Positions 52,106-60,929 of a DNA stretch of 64,000 bases are shown piece after piece. Source of the stretch: Ruegeria sp. A3M17 (GTDB lineage: Bacteria; Pseudomonadota; Alphaproteobacteria; Rhodobacterales; Rhodobacteraceae); contig NZ_QOCF01000040.1 in assembly GCF_003318255.1 (NCBI RefSeq), forward strand, positions 1 to 64,000. Reading direction: 5' to 3'. Each line of letters begins with the position of its first letter. Positions within the stretch are counted from its first letter, which is position 1. A program made the translations under genes and the position numbers. Under the pieces are notes generated by a model. It worked only from the letters and a program-made list of their open reading frames with translations, did not search any database and was not told the origin of the DNA.

Positions 52106-52287
52106 TGCAGATACTACGTGTGGTCCTACTAATCGCGGCCGGGGTTGTCCTGGCCGGTTGCGGAGCGGACGGCGAACCCATCCAACCCACGATGAGCGCA
52201 AATATCGGTGTCGGCAGCAGCGGCACCTATGGCGGTGTCGGGGTCGGCCTGCGACGCGGCGGGGTCGGCGTTTTCCTGGGGCTGTAG
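52105..52287 (+). CDS. small glycine-rich lipoprotein (argH-lysA interval, first)
   Basis: This 60-residue protein starts in the argH stop (TGATG). A lipoprotein signal ends in VLAGC (C19, LLIAAGVVLAGC). The mature 40 residues are Gly/Val-rich (NIGVGSSGTYGGVGVGLRRG, then GVGVFLGL). No known family; a similar Gly-Val pattern occurs in the second lipoprotein 82 bases downstream. Most likely an outer-membrane lipoprotein of unknown role. Confidence 0.72.
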   Translation: MQILRVVLLIAAGVVLAGCGADGEPIQPTMSANIGVGSSGTYGGVGVGLRRGGVGVFLGL

Positions 52288-52369
52288 TCGTCGATAGCAA
52301 TCTCGCATTACCATGCCTATTTGAACGGCATAGTGGCCGAGCGCCAAATTCAAAAAAGAAGTCAAGACA

Positions 52370-52519
52370 ATGAAAATCATCGGCCTGATCCTCTCGCTTG
52401 TCGTACTGGCAGCCTGCGACCCTACGTATAAACCCCGCCCCGAGCCAGCAGAGACATCAACCGGGAACGGCATCAAAATCTCGGGCTATGGTCGGGTCGG
52501 TGTTTCCACATCGAACTGA
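52370..52519 (+). CDS. small lipoprotein (argH-lysA interval, second)
   Basis: This 49-residue protein (M K I I G L I L S L V V L A A C then DPTYKPRPEPAETSTGNGIK) has a lipobox LAAC with C16. The Pro/Glu-rich linker is followed by ISGYGRVGVSTSN, echoing the Gly-Val motif of its neighbour. AAGAAG before the ATG is a weak ribosome-binding site. The two may be diverged copies. Confidence 0.7.
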   Translation: MKIIGLILSLVVLAACDPTYKPRPEPAETSTGNGIKISGYGRVGVSTSN

Positions 52520-52572
52520 TCTTGCGCGGAATCCATTGATCCGCGTGGCCATTTTGGTCTAAGCGCGCAGTC

Positions 52573-53838
52573 ATGGATCACTTTCTCTACCGCGACGGCG
52601 CGCTATACGCCGAGGATGTCCCGATTTCCGAAATCGCAGCTGCGGTCGGAACACCGTTCTATGTTTATTCCACTGCGACGCTATTGCGGCATTTCCAGCT
52701 GTTTGACGATGCGCTGGACGGCATGGATCATTTGGTCTGCTATGCGATGAAGGCGGCCAGCAATCAGGCGATCCTGAAGACGCTGGCACAGGCGGGCGCA
52801 GGGATGGACGTGGTATCGGGCGGGGAATACCTGCGTGCCAAGGCGGCAGGCGTGCCGGGCGACAAGATCGTGTTCTCAGGCGTTGGCAAGACCGCGGATG
52901 AGATCCGGGCTGCGCTGACCGGCGGTATCCGCCAGTTCAACGTTGAATCCGAACCCGAGATGGAAGTGATCAACGCCATCGCGTTGGAACTCGGGGTGGT
53001 CGCACCGATCACCGTTCGGGTGAACCCGGATGTTGACGCAAAAACCCACGCCAAGATCGCGACTGGCAAGTCCGAGAACAAGTTTGGCATCCCGATCGCC
53101 CGCGCATCCGAGGTTTATGCCCACGCAGCCAGCCTTCCGGGGCTGGAGGTGATCGGTATCGACGTCCACATCGGCTCGCAACTCACCGAGTTGGAGCCGT
53201 TCGAGCTGGCCTACACCAAGGTCGCCGAACTTACCGAAAAGCTGCGGTCCGAGGGCCACAATATCCGCCGCCTTGACCTGGGCGGGGGATTGGGCATTCC
53301 ATACACCCGCGCCAATGACGCACCACCGTTGCCGGTGGAGTATGGCGCGTTGATCAAGAAAACGCTGGGCCATCTGGGCTGCGAGATCGAGATTGAGCCC
53401 GGCCGCCTGATTGCTGGAAATGCCGGACTGATGGTCAGCAAAGTGATCTACGTGAAATCTGGCGAGGGCCGTGATTTTCTGATCCTCGACGGGGCGATGA
53501 ACGACCTGATCCGCCCAGCGATGTACGAGGCGCATCACGATATTGTGGCCGTGCAGGAACCCGCTCCGGGCGTCGAACAGCAACCCTATGACATTGTCGG
53601 CCCGGTTTGCGAAAGCGGCGATACCTTTGCCAAGGAACGCAATATGCCGCCGCTGGCACCGGGCGATCTGGTCGCATTCCGCAGCGCCGGGGCCTATGGC
53701 GCGGTGATGTCCAGCGAATATAATACCCGCCCCCTGATCCCCGAGGTTCTGGTGCACGGGGATCAATTTGCAGTTATTCGTGAACGGCCAAGCTTTGACG
53801 AAATCATAAACCGCGATACCATACCTGAGTGGCTTTGA
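52573..53838 (+). CDS. lysA: diaminopimelate decarboxylase
   Basis: This 421-residue PLP enzyme makes lysine from meso-diaminopimelate. It shows the PLP lysine in CYAMKAASNQAILKTLAQ (K about 59), GGEYLRAKAAGVPGDKIVFSGVGKT (in parts), GIDVHIGSQLTEL, DLGGGLGIPY, EPGRLIAGNAG (about 275-285) and GPVCESGDTFAKER. All substrate residues are present. argH and two lipoproteins precede it; the TIGR02302 gene follows after 36 bases. Confidence 0.95.
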   Translation: MDHFLYRDGALYAEDVPISEIAAAVGTPFYVYSTATLLRHFQLFDDALDGMDHLVCYAMKAASNQAILKTLAQAGAGMDVVSGGEYLRAKAAGVPGDKIVFSGVGKTADEIRAALTGGIRQFNVESEPEMEVINAIALELGVVAPITVRVNPDVDAKTHAKIATGKSENKFGIPIARASEVYAHAASLPGLEVIGIDVHIGSQLTELEPFELAYTKVAELTEKLRSEGHNIRRLDLGGGLGIPYTRANDAPPLPVEYGALIKKTLGHLGCEIEIEPGRLIAGNAGLMVSKVIYVKSGEGRDFLILDGAMNDLIRPAMYEAHHDIVAVQEPAPGVEQQPYDIVGPVCESGDTFAKERNMPPLAPGDLVAFRSAGAYGAVMSSEYNTRPLIPEVLVHGDQFAVIRERPSFDEIINRDTIPEWL

Positions 53839-53874
53839 CGCGATAGGCGCGCAGGCCCGACCAGGAGGCCCGCC

Positions 53875-56418
53875 TTGCGCGCAAAACACAACCTGCCGAT
53901 CCCAAGACTGTCCCTGTGGCTGACGCACGCAGGGATGCTGGCCGAGCAGTTTTTGCGCGCGTTTTGGCCGTTTTTCTCGGTTTTAATGGCGATTTTGGCG
54001 GCTTTGATGCTGGGCTTGCAGGACGAGGTCCGCGTTGAAATCGTCTGGGGCGTGGGCGCGGTAGCACTGCTGGGATTGGCCGCGACGCTGTTTGTTGGCG
54101 CAAGGCGATTCCATTTCCCCACACGGGCCGAGGCGCTGATGCGGCTGGATGCCGCACTGCCCGGTCGGCCGATTCAAGCCTTGATAGACGATCAAGCCAT
54201 CGGCGCGAAGGACGCGGATTCCGTTGCACTGTGGCACGCACACCAGAATAGGATGGCGCGACGTGTTGCGCAGGCGGAACCTGTCAAACCCGATTTGACG
54301 CTGGCGGATCGCGACCCCTATGCGCTGCGTTATTCGGCACTGCTTGCGTTGGTGATCGCAGCGATGTTCGGGTCGTTCTGGCGCATCGGCTCGGTGGCCG
54401 AGATGGCGCCGGGTGCTGCCGTGGCAGGGCAAGGGCCCAGCTGGGAAGGCTGGGTTGAGCCGCCGCGTTACACCGGGCTACCGACGCTGTATCTGGCTGA
54501 TCAATCCGATCCAACACTGTCTGTCCCGCAGGGCAGCCGTATTACTCTGCGCTTCTACGGGGAAATCGGCGCACACAGTTTGACGGAAACCACTACGCCT
54601 TTGGGCACTGAGGCAGCCACCGAGCCGGAGCAGGATTTTGTCGTCGAACGCTCGGGCCATTTTAAAATCGACGGCCCATCGGGCCGCGACTGGGCGCTGA
54701 ACGTCATTGCGGATACCCGCCCACAGGTGGCCGTGGCCGGTTCCGCCGAGTCGGAGGCTGGCGGTCAGATGAAACTGCCATTTGCTGCCAGCGATGATTA
54801 TGGCGTGGTATCCGGCTCGGCTGTGATCGAATTGGATCTGGCCTCGGTCGACCGCCGGTATGGTCTGACAGCTGCGCCTGAGCCGCGCGAGATTATAACG
54901 GTTGAACTGCCCATGCCGATCACCGGCGACCGGGCGGATTTCACCGAAGACCTTATCGAGGATTTCTCGCAACACCCTTGGGCGCATTTGCCGGTAAATA
55001 TCACTTTGATGGCCCGAGACGCGGCGGATCAAGAGGGGCAATCCGAGCCTTATGCGACTGCGTTGCCCGCACGCCGGTTCTTTGATCCGCTGGCGGCTGC
55101 CGTGATCGAACAGCGCCGCGATCTACTGTGGACGCGCGAAAACGCGACCCGGGTTTCGCAGATGCTGCGGGCGGTATCGCACCTGCCCGAAGAACTTTTC
55201 CGGTCAGACACCGCCTATCTGCGTCTGCGCGTGATCCTGCGCCGGTTGGAGATGTTCAACGAGTACGGCCTGAAACCGGAACAGCAGGCAGAAATCGCCG
55301 AGGCGCTTTGGGAGCTAGGCGTTCTGATCGAAGACGGCACTCTTGCCGACGCGCTGGAACGCATGCGCCGGGCGCAGGAACGTCTGACCGAGGCGATGAA
55401 AAACGGTGCCACCGATGAAGAGATCGCAGAGTTGATGCAGGAACTGCGCGAGGCAACGCAGGACTACATGCGCCAATTGCAGCGTCTGGCGCAGGAAAAC
55501 GGCGATTTCGACGAGAACCAGCAAGGTCAGGACGGCGAGTCCATGCAAATGACGCAGGACGACCTGCAGCGCATGATGGACCGTATTCAAGAGTTGATGG
55601 AACAGGGCCGCATGGCCGAAGCGCAGCAAGCGCTGGAAGAGTTCCAGCAGATGATGGAGAATATGCGCGTCACCCAGGGCCAGGGTCAGGGGCAACAGTC
55701 CGAAGGCCAGCAGGCGATGGAAGGATTGGCCGAAACTCTGCGCGAACAGCAGGGTCTGAGCGATCAGGCCTTCCGTGATCTGCAGGAACAGTTCAACCCC
55801 GGCGCGCAAGCCGGCGAAAGCCAGGGCAATGAAGGCCGTTCGGGTGGGCAGGGCCGGGGTCAAAGCCATGAAGGGCAGGGCGGTCAGGGTCAGGGGACTG
55901 ACGAACAGGGCGGCGGCCAGCAAGGCCAGGGGTCACTTGCAGATCGCCAGCAGGCCTTACGCGATGAGCTCAATCGGCAGCAGCAAGGATTGCCCGGTAC
56001 CGGAACCCCCGAAGGTGACGCCGCGCGTGATGCGCTGGACCGTGCCGGGCGCGCGATGGAGGGTGCCGAAGAAGCCCTGCGCGGCGATGATCTGGCCGAA
56101 GCCATCGACCAACAGTCCGAAGCGATGGAGGCCCTGCGCGAGGGCATGCGATCCCTGGGCGAAGCACTGGCACAAAACCAGCAAAACCAGCCGGGCCAAG
56201 GTTCGCAGGAAGGCGACATGCAAGCCGACAACCGTGATCCGCTGGGCCGCAGCCCGGGGGCCAATGGCACAATCTCAACCGATGAAAACCTGCTGCAGGG
56301 TGAAGATGTCTATCGCCGCGCCCGCGAATTGCTGGACGAAATCCGCCGCCGGACTGGGGAATCGGATCGCCCCCAGATCGAACTGGAATACCTCAAACGC
56401 CTGTTAGAGAGGTTCTGA
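53875..56418 (+). CDS. TIGR02302/DUF4175 family membrane protein
   Basis: This 847-residue protein starts at TTG with AGGAGG seven bases upstream. Three N-terminal TM segments (about 22-70 and 160-185), a beta-rich periplasmic domain (GWVEPPRYTGLPTLYLAD, GSRITLRFYGEIGAHSL), a helical region and a Gln/Gly/Met-rich low-complexity tail (about 570-760, with repeated QGQG runs) ending in ELEYLKRLLERF match the alphaproteobacterial family TIGR02302. Role is unknown; the Gln-rich section suggests a long flexible extracytoplasmic arm. It ends six bases before the convergent zinc-ribbon gene. Confidence 0.88.
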   Translation: MRAKHNLPIPRLSLWLTHAGMLAEQFLRAFWPFFSVLMAILAALMLGLQDEVRVEIVWGVGAVALLGLAATLFVGARRFHFPTRAEALMRLDAALPGRPIQALIDDQAIGAKDADSVALWHAHQNRMARRVAQAEPVKPDLTLADRDPYALRYSALLALVIAAMFGSFWRIGSVAEMAPGAAVAGQGPSWEGWVEPPRYTGLPTLYLADQSDPTLSVPQGSRITLRFYGEIGAHSLTETTTPLGTEAATEPEQDFVVERSGHFKIDGPSGRDWALNVIADTRPQVAVAGSAESEAGGQMKLPFAASDDYGVVSGSAVIELDLASVDRRYGLTAAPEPREIITVELPMPITGDRADFTEDLIEDFSQHPWAHLPVNITLMARDAADQEGQSEPYATALPARRFFDPLAAAVIEQRRDLLWTRENATRVSQMLRAVSHLPEELFRSDTAYLRLRVILRRLEMFNEYGLKPEQQAEIAEALWELGVLIEDGTLADALERMRRAQERLTEAMKNGATDEEIAELMQELREATQDYMRQLQRLAQENGDFDENQQGQDGESMQMTQDDLQRMMDRIQELMEQGRMAEAQQALEEFQQMMENMRVTQGQGQGQQSEGQQAMEGLAETLREQQGLSDQAFRDLQEQFNPGAQAGESQGNEGRSGGQGRGQSHEGQGGQGQGTDEQGGGQQGQGSLADRQQALRDELNRQQQGLPGTGTPEGDAARDALDRAGRAMEGAEEALRGDDLAEAIDQQSEAMEALREGMRSLGEALAQNQQNQPGQGSQEGDMQADNRDPLGRSPGANGTISTDENLLQGEDVYRRARELLDEIRRRTGESDRPQIELEYLKRLLERF

Positions 56419-56424
56419 TCTCAG

Positions 56425-57150
56425 TCAGTTCTGAGAGGTGCCAGACCCGGTCTGTGCCTCAAGCCACAAACGCGCCTGATCCACCAGAGAGACATAGCTG
56501 TTGAGAACCGGATCAGCCTGCGGCACCGCTTCGGAAATCTTCTGAGAATTGCTGTAGATCAGCAGCAGGGTCACGCCGACAACCAGAATCAGCAGGAACC
56601 CGCGCCGGAACCCGCCAGACTTGCGGGGCGGGGGCATGTCCTCGTCCAGCTTTGGCAGGGGGTCGTCGCTGCGCAGGCTGGAATTGATTGCCTCGACATC
56701 CGGCAGCGCGTCTTTCTGACCGAAATCCTTTGCAGTTTCCGTCGCGATCAGGTCCTTGGCGGCTTTTTCCACTTCGGGCGGCGCGTCGAGAGCCAAATCG
56801 GTCTGCGTCTCAAGGCTGCCGCCTTCGTGGGCGCGCAGGTCCGCTTCGCGTTCTGCCTCTTCCTTGAGAATATTGGCAACCGCCGGGTCGACATTGCCGG
56901 TCGAGGAAGCTGCGGCAGGTTCGGGCTCTTCGACAGGTTTCGCGACAATCTCTGGCGTTTCCGCCTTTGCCGCGGGTTCGTCCGCGGGCGCGGACGGTTC
57001 CGGCTTTACCGGTTCAGCTACAGTTTCGGGGTATTTGGCCTGAAACCAAGTCTTTTCGCAGTTGGAACACTGCACATCGCGGCCTTCCTCGGGAATGACC
57101 TCGTCTGGCACTTCGTACTGAGCACCACAATTCGGACAAGTAAGACGCAT
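56425..57150 (-). CDS. zinc-ribbon (MJ0042-type) membrane protein
   Basis: This 241-residue protein begins with a zinc ribbon, MRLTCPNCGAQYEVPDEVIP and VQCSNCEKTWF (C-x2-C ... C-x2-C, about 5-33). A long acidic Pro/Ala/Glu-rich region (about 40-175) leads to a single TM helix (GFLLILVVGVTLLLIYS) and a short helical tail. This arrangement is common in alphaproteobacteria. It is divergent from ftsE; the 184 bases between them hold no other gene. Confidence 0.88.
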   Translation of the reverse strand: MRLTCPNCGAQYEVPDEVIPEEGRDVQCSNCEKTWFQAKYPETVAEPVKPEPSAPADEPAAKAETPEIVAKPVEEPEPAAASSTGNVDPAVANILKEEAEREADLRAHEGGSLETQTDLALDAPPEVEKAAKDLIATETAKDFGQKDALPDVEAINSSLRSDDPLPKLDEDMPPPRKSGGFRRGFLLILVVGVTLLLIYSNSQKISEAVPQADPVLNSYVSLVDQARLWLEAQTGSGTSQN

Positions 57151-57334
57151 GCTGCCTCCCGGTCGGGGGCCCGACCTGATAATAGTTTTTTCAGGGATGT
57201 TATTCCGTTAAGACCTGACCGCAAAGGGTGTTTTCGGTTTCACACGGCAAGTGTCACCAATTCGACCCGGTGCAGGCATTGAAACCACAACCGCGCTCGG
57301 GCAAGAAGGGCGGTAACAATAATTGGGGGCCCTT

Positions 57335-58012
57335 GTGATCGAGCTGGAAAACGTCAGCTACACCTATGGTGATGGTGAGTTGCTGAGCGATGTGTCGCTT
57401 CATTTGCAGCCGGGGTCGTTCCATTTTCTGACCGGACCGTCGGGTGCGGGCAAGACGACCTTGCTCAAGCTGTGTTATGGCGCGTTGCTGGCCACATCAG
57501 GACGGCTGAGCGCATTTGAGCAGGACATTGCACGCCTGGACCGGGATCAGATGGCGTTGCTGCGTCGCCGGATCGGGGTCGTGCATCAGGATTGCCGATT
57601 TCTGGACCATATGACCTTGGCTGAAAACGTCGCGTTACCGTTGATGGTGTCCGGCAAAGGCGAGAATGCGCAGAAAGAGGACCTGCTGGAATTGTTGAAC
57701 TGGGTCGGGCTGGGCACACGGCTTGATGCGCTTCCGCCGGAACTTTCCGGGGGCGAACGACAGCGTGCGGCTTTGGCACGGGCGGTCATCTTGTCGCCGG
57801 ACGTTGTGCTGGCCGATGAGCCGACCGGCAACGTGGATTGGGAAATGTCCCAGCGATTGCTGCGCCTGCTGGTCGAGTTGAACAAGATGGGCAAGACCGT
57901 GCTGATCGCGACTCATGACCTGAGCCTGATCCGGGCTGCCAAAAGCCAGGTTCAGGCCCGTGTCCTTCGTATTTCACAGCGCCAGATTCAATTGGCGGGG
58001 GCGGATCTATGA
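57335..58012 (+). CDS. ftsE: cell-division ATP-binding protein FtsE
   Basis: This 225-residue ABC ATPase works with FtsX at the divisome to control peptidoglycan hydrolases. Walker A GPSGAGKTTLLKLCYGALLA (about 37-56), FtsE-type VHQDCRFLDHMTLAENVALP, signature LSGGERQRAALARA and Walker B VLADEPTGNVD are complete, with a final H-loop ATHDL. I prefer GTG 57335 (MIELENVSYTYGD) over a TTG at 57323. It overlaps ftsX by four bases. Confidence 0.95.
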   Translation: MIELENVSYTYGDGELLSDVSLHLQPGSFHFLTGPSGAGKTTLLKLCYGALLATSGRLSAFEQDIARLDRDQMALLRRRIGVVHQDCRFLDHMTLAENVALPLMVSGKGENAQKEDLLELLNWVGLGTRLDALPPELSGGERQRAALARAVILSPDVVLADEPTGNVDWEMSQRLLRLLVELNKMGKTVLIATHDLSLIRAAKSQVQARVLRISQRQIQLAGADL

Positions 58013-58908
58013 ACAAGGGCACCATCCGCAGCATGCTGGTGCGCGACAAACGCGCTGATCGCGTTGTTCCGCCATCTGGCTACACGGCGCAACTGACCCT
58101 GTTCGTTTCCGGCGCGATGGCCTTTCTGGCCGTTTTCGCGCTTGCCTTGTCGCTGGCATCTGGCCGGCTGGCCGACCGTTGGGCATCGGAACTGGCGGGG
58201 GCTGCCACTTTGCGTATAAACGCGCCCGCCGAACAGCTTTCCGCCCAGACCGAGGCCGCGCTAACCGTGCTGGCCCAAACGCCAGGCGTTGCGTCGGCAC
58301 GCGCCCTGGCCGCAGAGGAACAGGTTGCGCTTTTGTCCCCGTGGTTCGGTCCTGATTTGCCGCTTGATACGCTGCCTATTCCGCAACTGATAGAAATCAT
58401 CGAGGGCGAACCGGGTCTAGATACCGCTGGCTTGCGCTTGCGTCTTGGAGCCGAAGTGCCCGGCGCCGTGCTGGACGACCATTCACGCTGGCGCGAGCCT
58501 CTGGTCGAGGCGGCAAACTCGCTGCGGCGGTTGGGCTGGGTGTCTATCCTGCTGATTGGCGGTGCAACTGCCGCGATGATCACGCTGGCGGCCAATGCCT
58601 CATTGGCGGCCAATGCGCAGATCATCGAAGTCCTGCGCCTTGTGGGTGCCCGTGATCGTTTCATCGCCAGCGCGTTTGTACGGCGGTTCACATATCGCGC
58701 TTTCTTCGGTGCGCTGGTCGGCGTGCTGTTCGGCATGACTGGCGTTCTGCTGTTGCCCGAAGCCTCGGTTGAAGGTGGGTTTCTGACCGGATTGGGTTTT
58801 CAGGGGGTTGGCTGGCTGTTGCCTGCGCTGATACCTCTGCTGGGGGCTGCGGTGGCGTTCTTGGCCACTTGGACAGCGGCCGCGCGCAAATTGAAGGAGC
58901 TTTCGTGA
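58009..58908 (+). CDS. ftsX: cell-division protein FtsX
   Basis: This 299-residue inner-membrane protein has four TM helices (LTLFVSGAMAFLAVFALALS; WVSILLIGGATAAMITLAA; AFFGALVGVLFGMTGVLLLP; GWLLPALIPLLGAAVAFLA) and a periplasmic loop between the first two with FGPDLPLDTLPIPQLIEI. That is the FtsX layout, and the overlap with ftsE (ATGA) confirms the pairing. Its stop overlaps the plsC-like start by one base. Confidence 0.94.
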   Translation: MNKGTIRSMLVRDKRADRVVPPSGYTAQLTLFVSGAMAFLAVFALALSLASGRLADRWASELAGAATLRINAPAEQLSAQTEAALTVLAQTPGVASARALAAEEQVALLSPWFGPDLPLDTLPIPQLIEIIEGEPGLDTAGLRLRLGAEVPGAVLDDHSRWREPLVEAANSLRRLGWVSILLIGGATAAMITLAANASLAANAQIIEVLRLVGARDRFIASAFVRRFTYRAFFGALVGVLFGMTGVLLLPEASVEGGFLTGLGFQGVGWLLPALIPLLGAAVAFLATWTAAARKLKELS

Positions 58909-59648
58909 TGGCTATAGCGGTCCAATGGGTGCGCTCTTTGATCTTCATGATCGTGATTTATGCGTGGATGCTGATCCTTGGTATCGTTTTCGCGCCGTAC
59001 GCGCTGTTTACCAAACGCGGGGCTTTGCAGGCCTGTAAAACCTACGCGCGATCGACGATCTGGTTGGCCAGCTGGATGGTTGGCATCCGTTGCGAAGTGC
59101 GCGGAAACGTTCCCGTGGACGAGGTCGTGATCGGAGCCAAACACCAGTCCTTCCTAGACATCATCATGATCTTCAGCGCCATTCCGCACGGCAAGTTCAT
59201 TATGAAAAGGGAACTGCTGTATACCCCGGTTATCGGTCTCTATGCCCGTCGCCTTGGGTGCATACCGGTTGATCGCGGCAGAAAGGGTGCTGCCGTCGCC
59301 AAGATGGTCAAAGACGTGGCCAAAGAGTTCTCAGAGCCCGGGCAGCTTGTGATTTACCCGCAGGGCACACGCGTCGCACCGGGGGCGAAGAAACCCTACA
59401 AGGTCGGGACGGCGGTTCTGTATGAAGGGCTGGGCTTTCCTTGTGTGCCGGTTGCGACGAATGCCGGTGTTTTCTGGCCGCGTACCGGGGTTATGCGCAA
59501 ACCTGGTCTTGCAATTGTCGACTTTCTTGACCCGATCGAATCGGGTGTGGGGCGGGATCAATTTCTTGGGCGTCTGGAAGACGTGATCGAAACACGATCC
59601 AATGCATTGATGCGAGAAGTGGGGTTTGAACCGGATGGAGCTCATTAA
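58908..59648 (+). CDS. 1-acyl-sn-glycerol-3-phosphate acyltransferase (PlsC-like)
   Basis: This 246-residue membrane-associated enzyme acylates lysophosphatidic acid. The catalytic motif H-x4-D is KHQSFLDIIMIFS (about 79-91), followed by MKRELLYTPVIGLYARRLGCIPVDRG (in parts) and YPQGTRVAPG. An N-terminal TM helix (WVRSLIFMIVIYAWMLILGI) anchors it. ATG 58908 lies in the ftsX stop, so it is co-translated with the division genes. plsY for the previous step is at 6014. Confidence 0.9.
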   Translation: MAIAVQWVRSLIFMIVIYAWMLILGIVFAPYALFTKRGALQACKTYARSTIWLASWMVGIRCEVRGNVPVDEVVIGAKHQSFLDIIMIFSAIPHGKFIMKRELLYTPVIGLYARRLGCIPVDRGRKGAAVAKMVKDVAKEFSEPGQLVIYPQGTRVAPGAKKPYKVGTAVLYEGLGFPCVPVATNAGVFWPRTGVMRKPGLAIVDFLDPIESGVGRDQFLGRLEDVIETRSNALMREVGFEPDGAH

Positions 59649-60240
59649 GGACATCGCAACGCTCGAGGCGCTCTACGGGACGCCGGGCGCGCCTGCATTG
59701 CGCAAAGTGGCCAGACAGCTCACACCGCTTTATCGCAAATGGATCATGGCGTCGCGCCTGTGCATCCTCAGCACCGTTGGGCCCGAGGGTGTCGATGGCA
59801 GCCCGCGAGGTGACGACGGCCCGGTTGTACTGGAACTTGATCCGCACACACTGGCGATGCCCGATTGGCGCGGGAATAACCGGCTGGACAGTCTGCGCAA
59901 TATCGTCCGCGACCCGCGAGTGTCGTTGATGTTCATGGTGCCGGGGTCTAACACTGTTGTGCGGTTGAATGGAACGGCGCATGTGACGGCTGATGAAGTT
60001 TTGCGCGCGCGGTTCGAAAAGCAGGGCAAAGGACCAGCAACAGTGATCGTTATCGAAATCACTGAAATTTACACCCAATGTGCCCGCGCGTTGATGCGGG
60101 CTCGTACCTGGGTCAGCGGCGACGAAACCGCGCATGTGCCGACCGTCGGTGAAATCCTCGCCGAAGCGTCAGACGGCGAGGAAGGTGGCACGCAATATGA
60201 TCAGGAATGGGGTGTGCGCGCCGCGAAGACGATGTGGTAG
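59635..60240 (+). CDS. PPOX-class FMN flavoprotein (pyridoxamine 5'-phosphate oxidase-like)
   Basis: This 201-residue protein starts inside the acyltransferase gene. It has the split-barrel pattern of the PPOX superfamily, branch MSMEG_1061: KWIMASRLCILSTVGPEGVDGSPRGDDGPVV (in parts, about 35-66), IPDWRGNN-type DWRGNNRLDSLRNIV and NGTAHVTADE. The length and the NNRLDSL motif fit FMN-dependent members. Function unknown, redox or flavin-related. It faces the flavodoxin-fold oxidoreductase convergent at 60249. Confidence 0.85.
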   Translation: MELIKDIATLEALYGTPGAPALRKVARQLTPLYRKWIMASRLCILSTVGPEGVDGSPRGDDGPVVLELDPHTLAMPDWRGNNRLDSLRNIVRDPRVSLMFMVPGSNTVVRLNGTAHVTADEVLRARFEKQGKGPATVIVIEITEIYTQCARALMRARTWVSGDETAHVPTVGEILAEASDGEEGGTQYDQEWGVRAAKTMW

Positions 60241-60248
60241 GCACGGGA

Positions 60249-60842
60249 TCAGGCTGCCGCGGCACCGATCCGGGATACCTTTGATATCCAACGATCCACG
60301 CTGCCGGGTTTGGGATAGCTGGCGCCCGAAAAGTAAGTGAACCGGGTCGGTTTGAAGCCGACAAATCCCAGAATCTGATCGCGGATCTGGCGGATCAGTG
60401 CTTGCCTGTAGATGAAACGCATGAACCAGCCCGGCGTGTCAGAGGTCAGGATGACCCGCGCCGTGCGCCCTGTCAGCATAGGTGCTGGAAAGCCGATCCT
60501 TGTAGTATTCCGCGTGTCGAAGGTGCGCCCGGGGATGAATGCCCGGTCAATCAAACCTTTCAGCTTGGCCGGCAAGCCGCCCCACCACATCGGTGCCGTC
60601 AGGACAAGGTGTTCGCTCCATTCAAAATCCTGCAACACTTGTTCCAATGCGGGTTCCAACGGTTTGAAGTCTTCGTAGTTTCCCTGACCGAAGTCATGGT
60701 CAAACTGCAAGTCGCTCAGGTGAATCATGCGAACTTCGTGCCCCTGTCGTTTGGCCGCGTCGGCATAGGTTTCAGCAAATGTTCGGGACAGGCTGGTTTC
60801 GCCTGGGTGTCCATCGAGGATCAGGATTTTCTTAGGTTGCAT
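60249..60842 (-). CDS. NAD(P)H-dependent oxidoreductase, flavodoxin-like fold
   Basis: This 197-residue protein matches the MdaB/WrbA-like quinone reductase family: KKILILDGHPGETSLSRTFAETY (about 4-26, in part), LVLTAPMWWGGLPAKLKGLIDRAF (in parts, about 79-102) and the flavin-contact LTSDTPGWFMRF. It probably reduces quinones or other electrophiles with FMN/FAD. Its leader contains one copy of the TGACCGTGGTCA operator 17 bases from the ATG (GGAGA precedes the start), and the divergent TetR repressor is expected to control it. Confidence 0.88.
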   Translation of the reverse strand: MQPKKILILDGHPGETSLSRTFAETYADAAKRQGHEVRMIHLSDLQFDHDFGQGNYEDFKPLEPALEQVLQDFEWSEHLVLTAPMWWGGLPAKLKGLIDRAFIPGRTFDTRNTTRIGFPAPMLTGRTARVILTSDTPGWFMRFIYRQALIRQIRDQILGFVGFKPTRFTYFSGASYPKPGSVDRWISKVSRIGAAAA

Positions 60843-60858
60843 CGCGAATCTCCAAAAA

Positions 60859-60923
60859 TGACCGTGGTCAATTTATAAGTGAAAAAAATGACCGTGGTCA
60901 ATTACTAAATTTGACCACGGTCA
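60859..60923. promoter_or_regulatory. three TetR-type operators between the oxidoreductase and regulator genes
   Basis: The palindrome TGACCGTGGTCA (five-base arms TGACC/GGTCA, two-base centre) occurs at 60859-60870 and 60889-60900, exactly 30 bases apart, and again as the reverse complement at 60912-60923. Each is flanked by A/T. The third copy lies in the regulator's leader. Such perfect repeats suggest cooperative repression of both divergent promoters. Confidence 0.88.
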
Positions 60924-60929
60924 AAAAAC

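Noticed and set aside
52876..53928. 350-residue open frame on the minus strand
   Set aside because: It is antisense to lysA, whose PLP motifs are intact; no ribosome-binding site.
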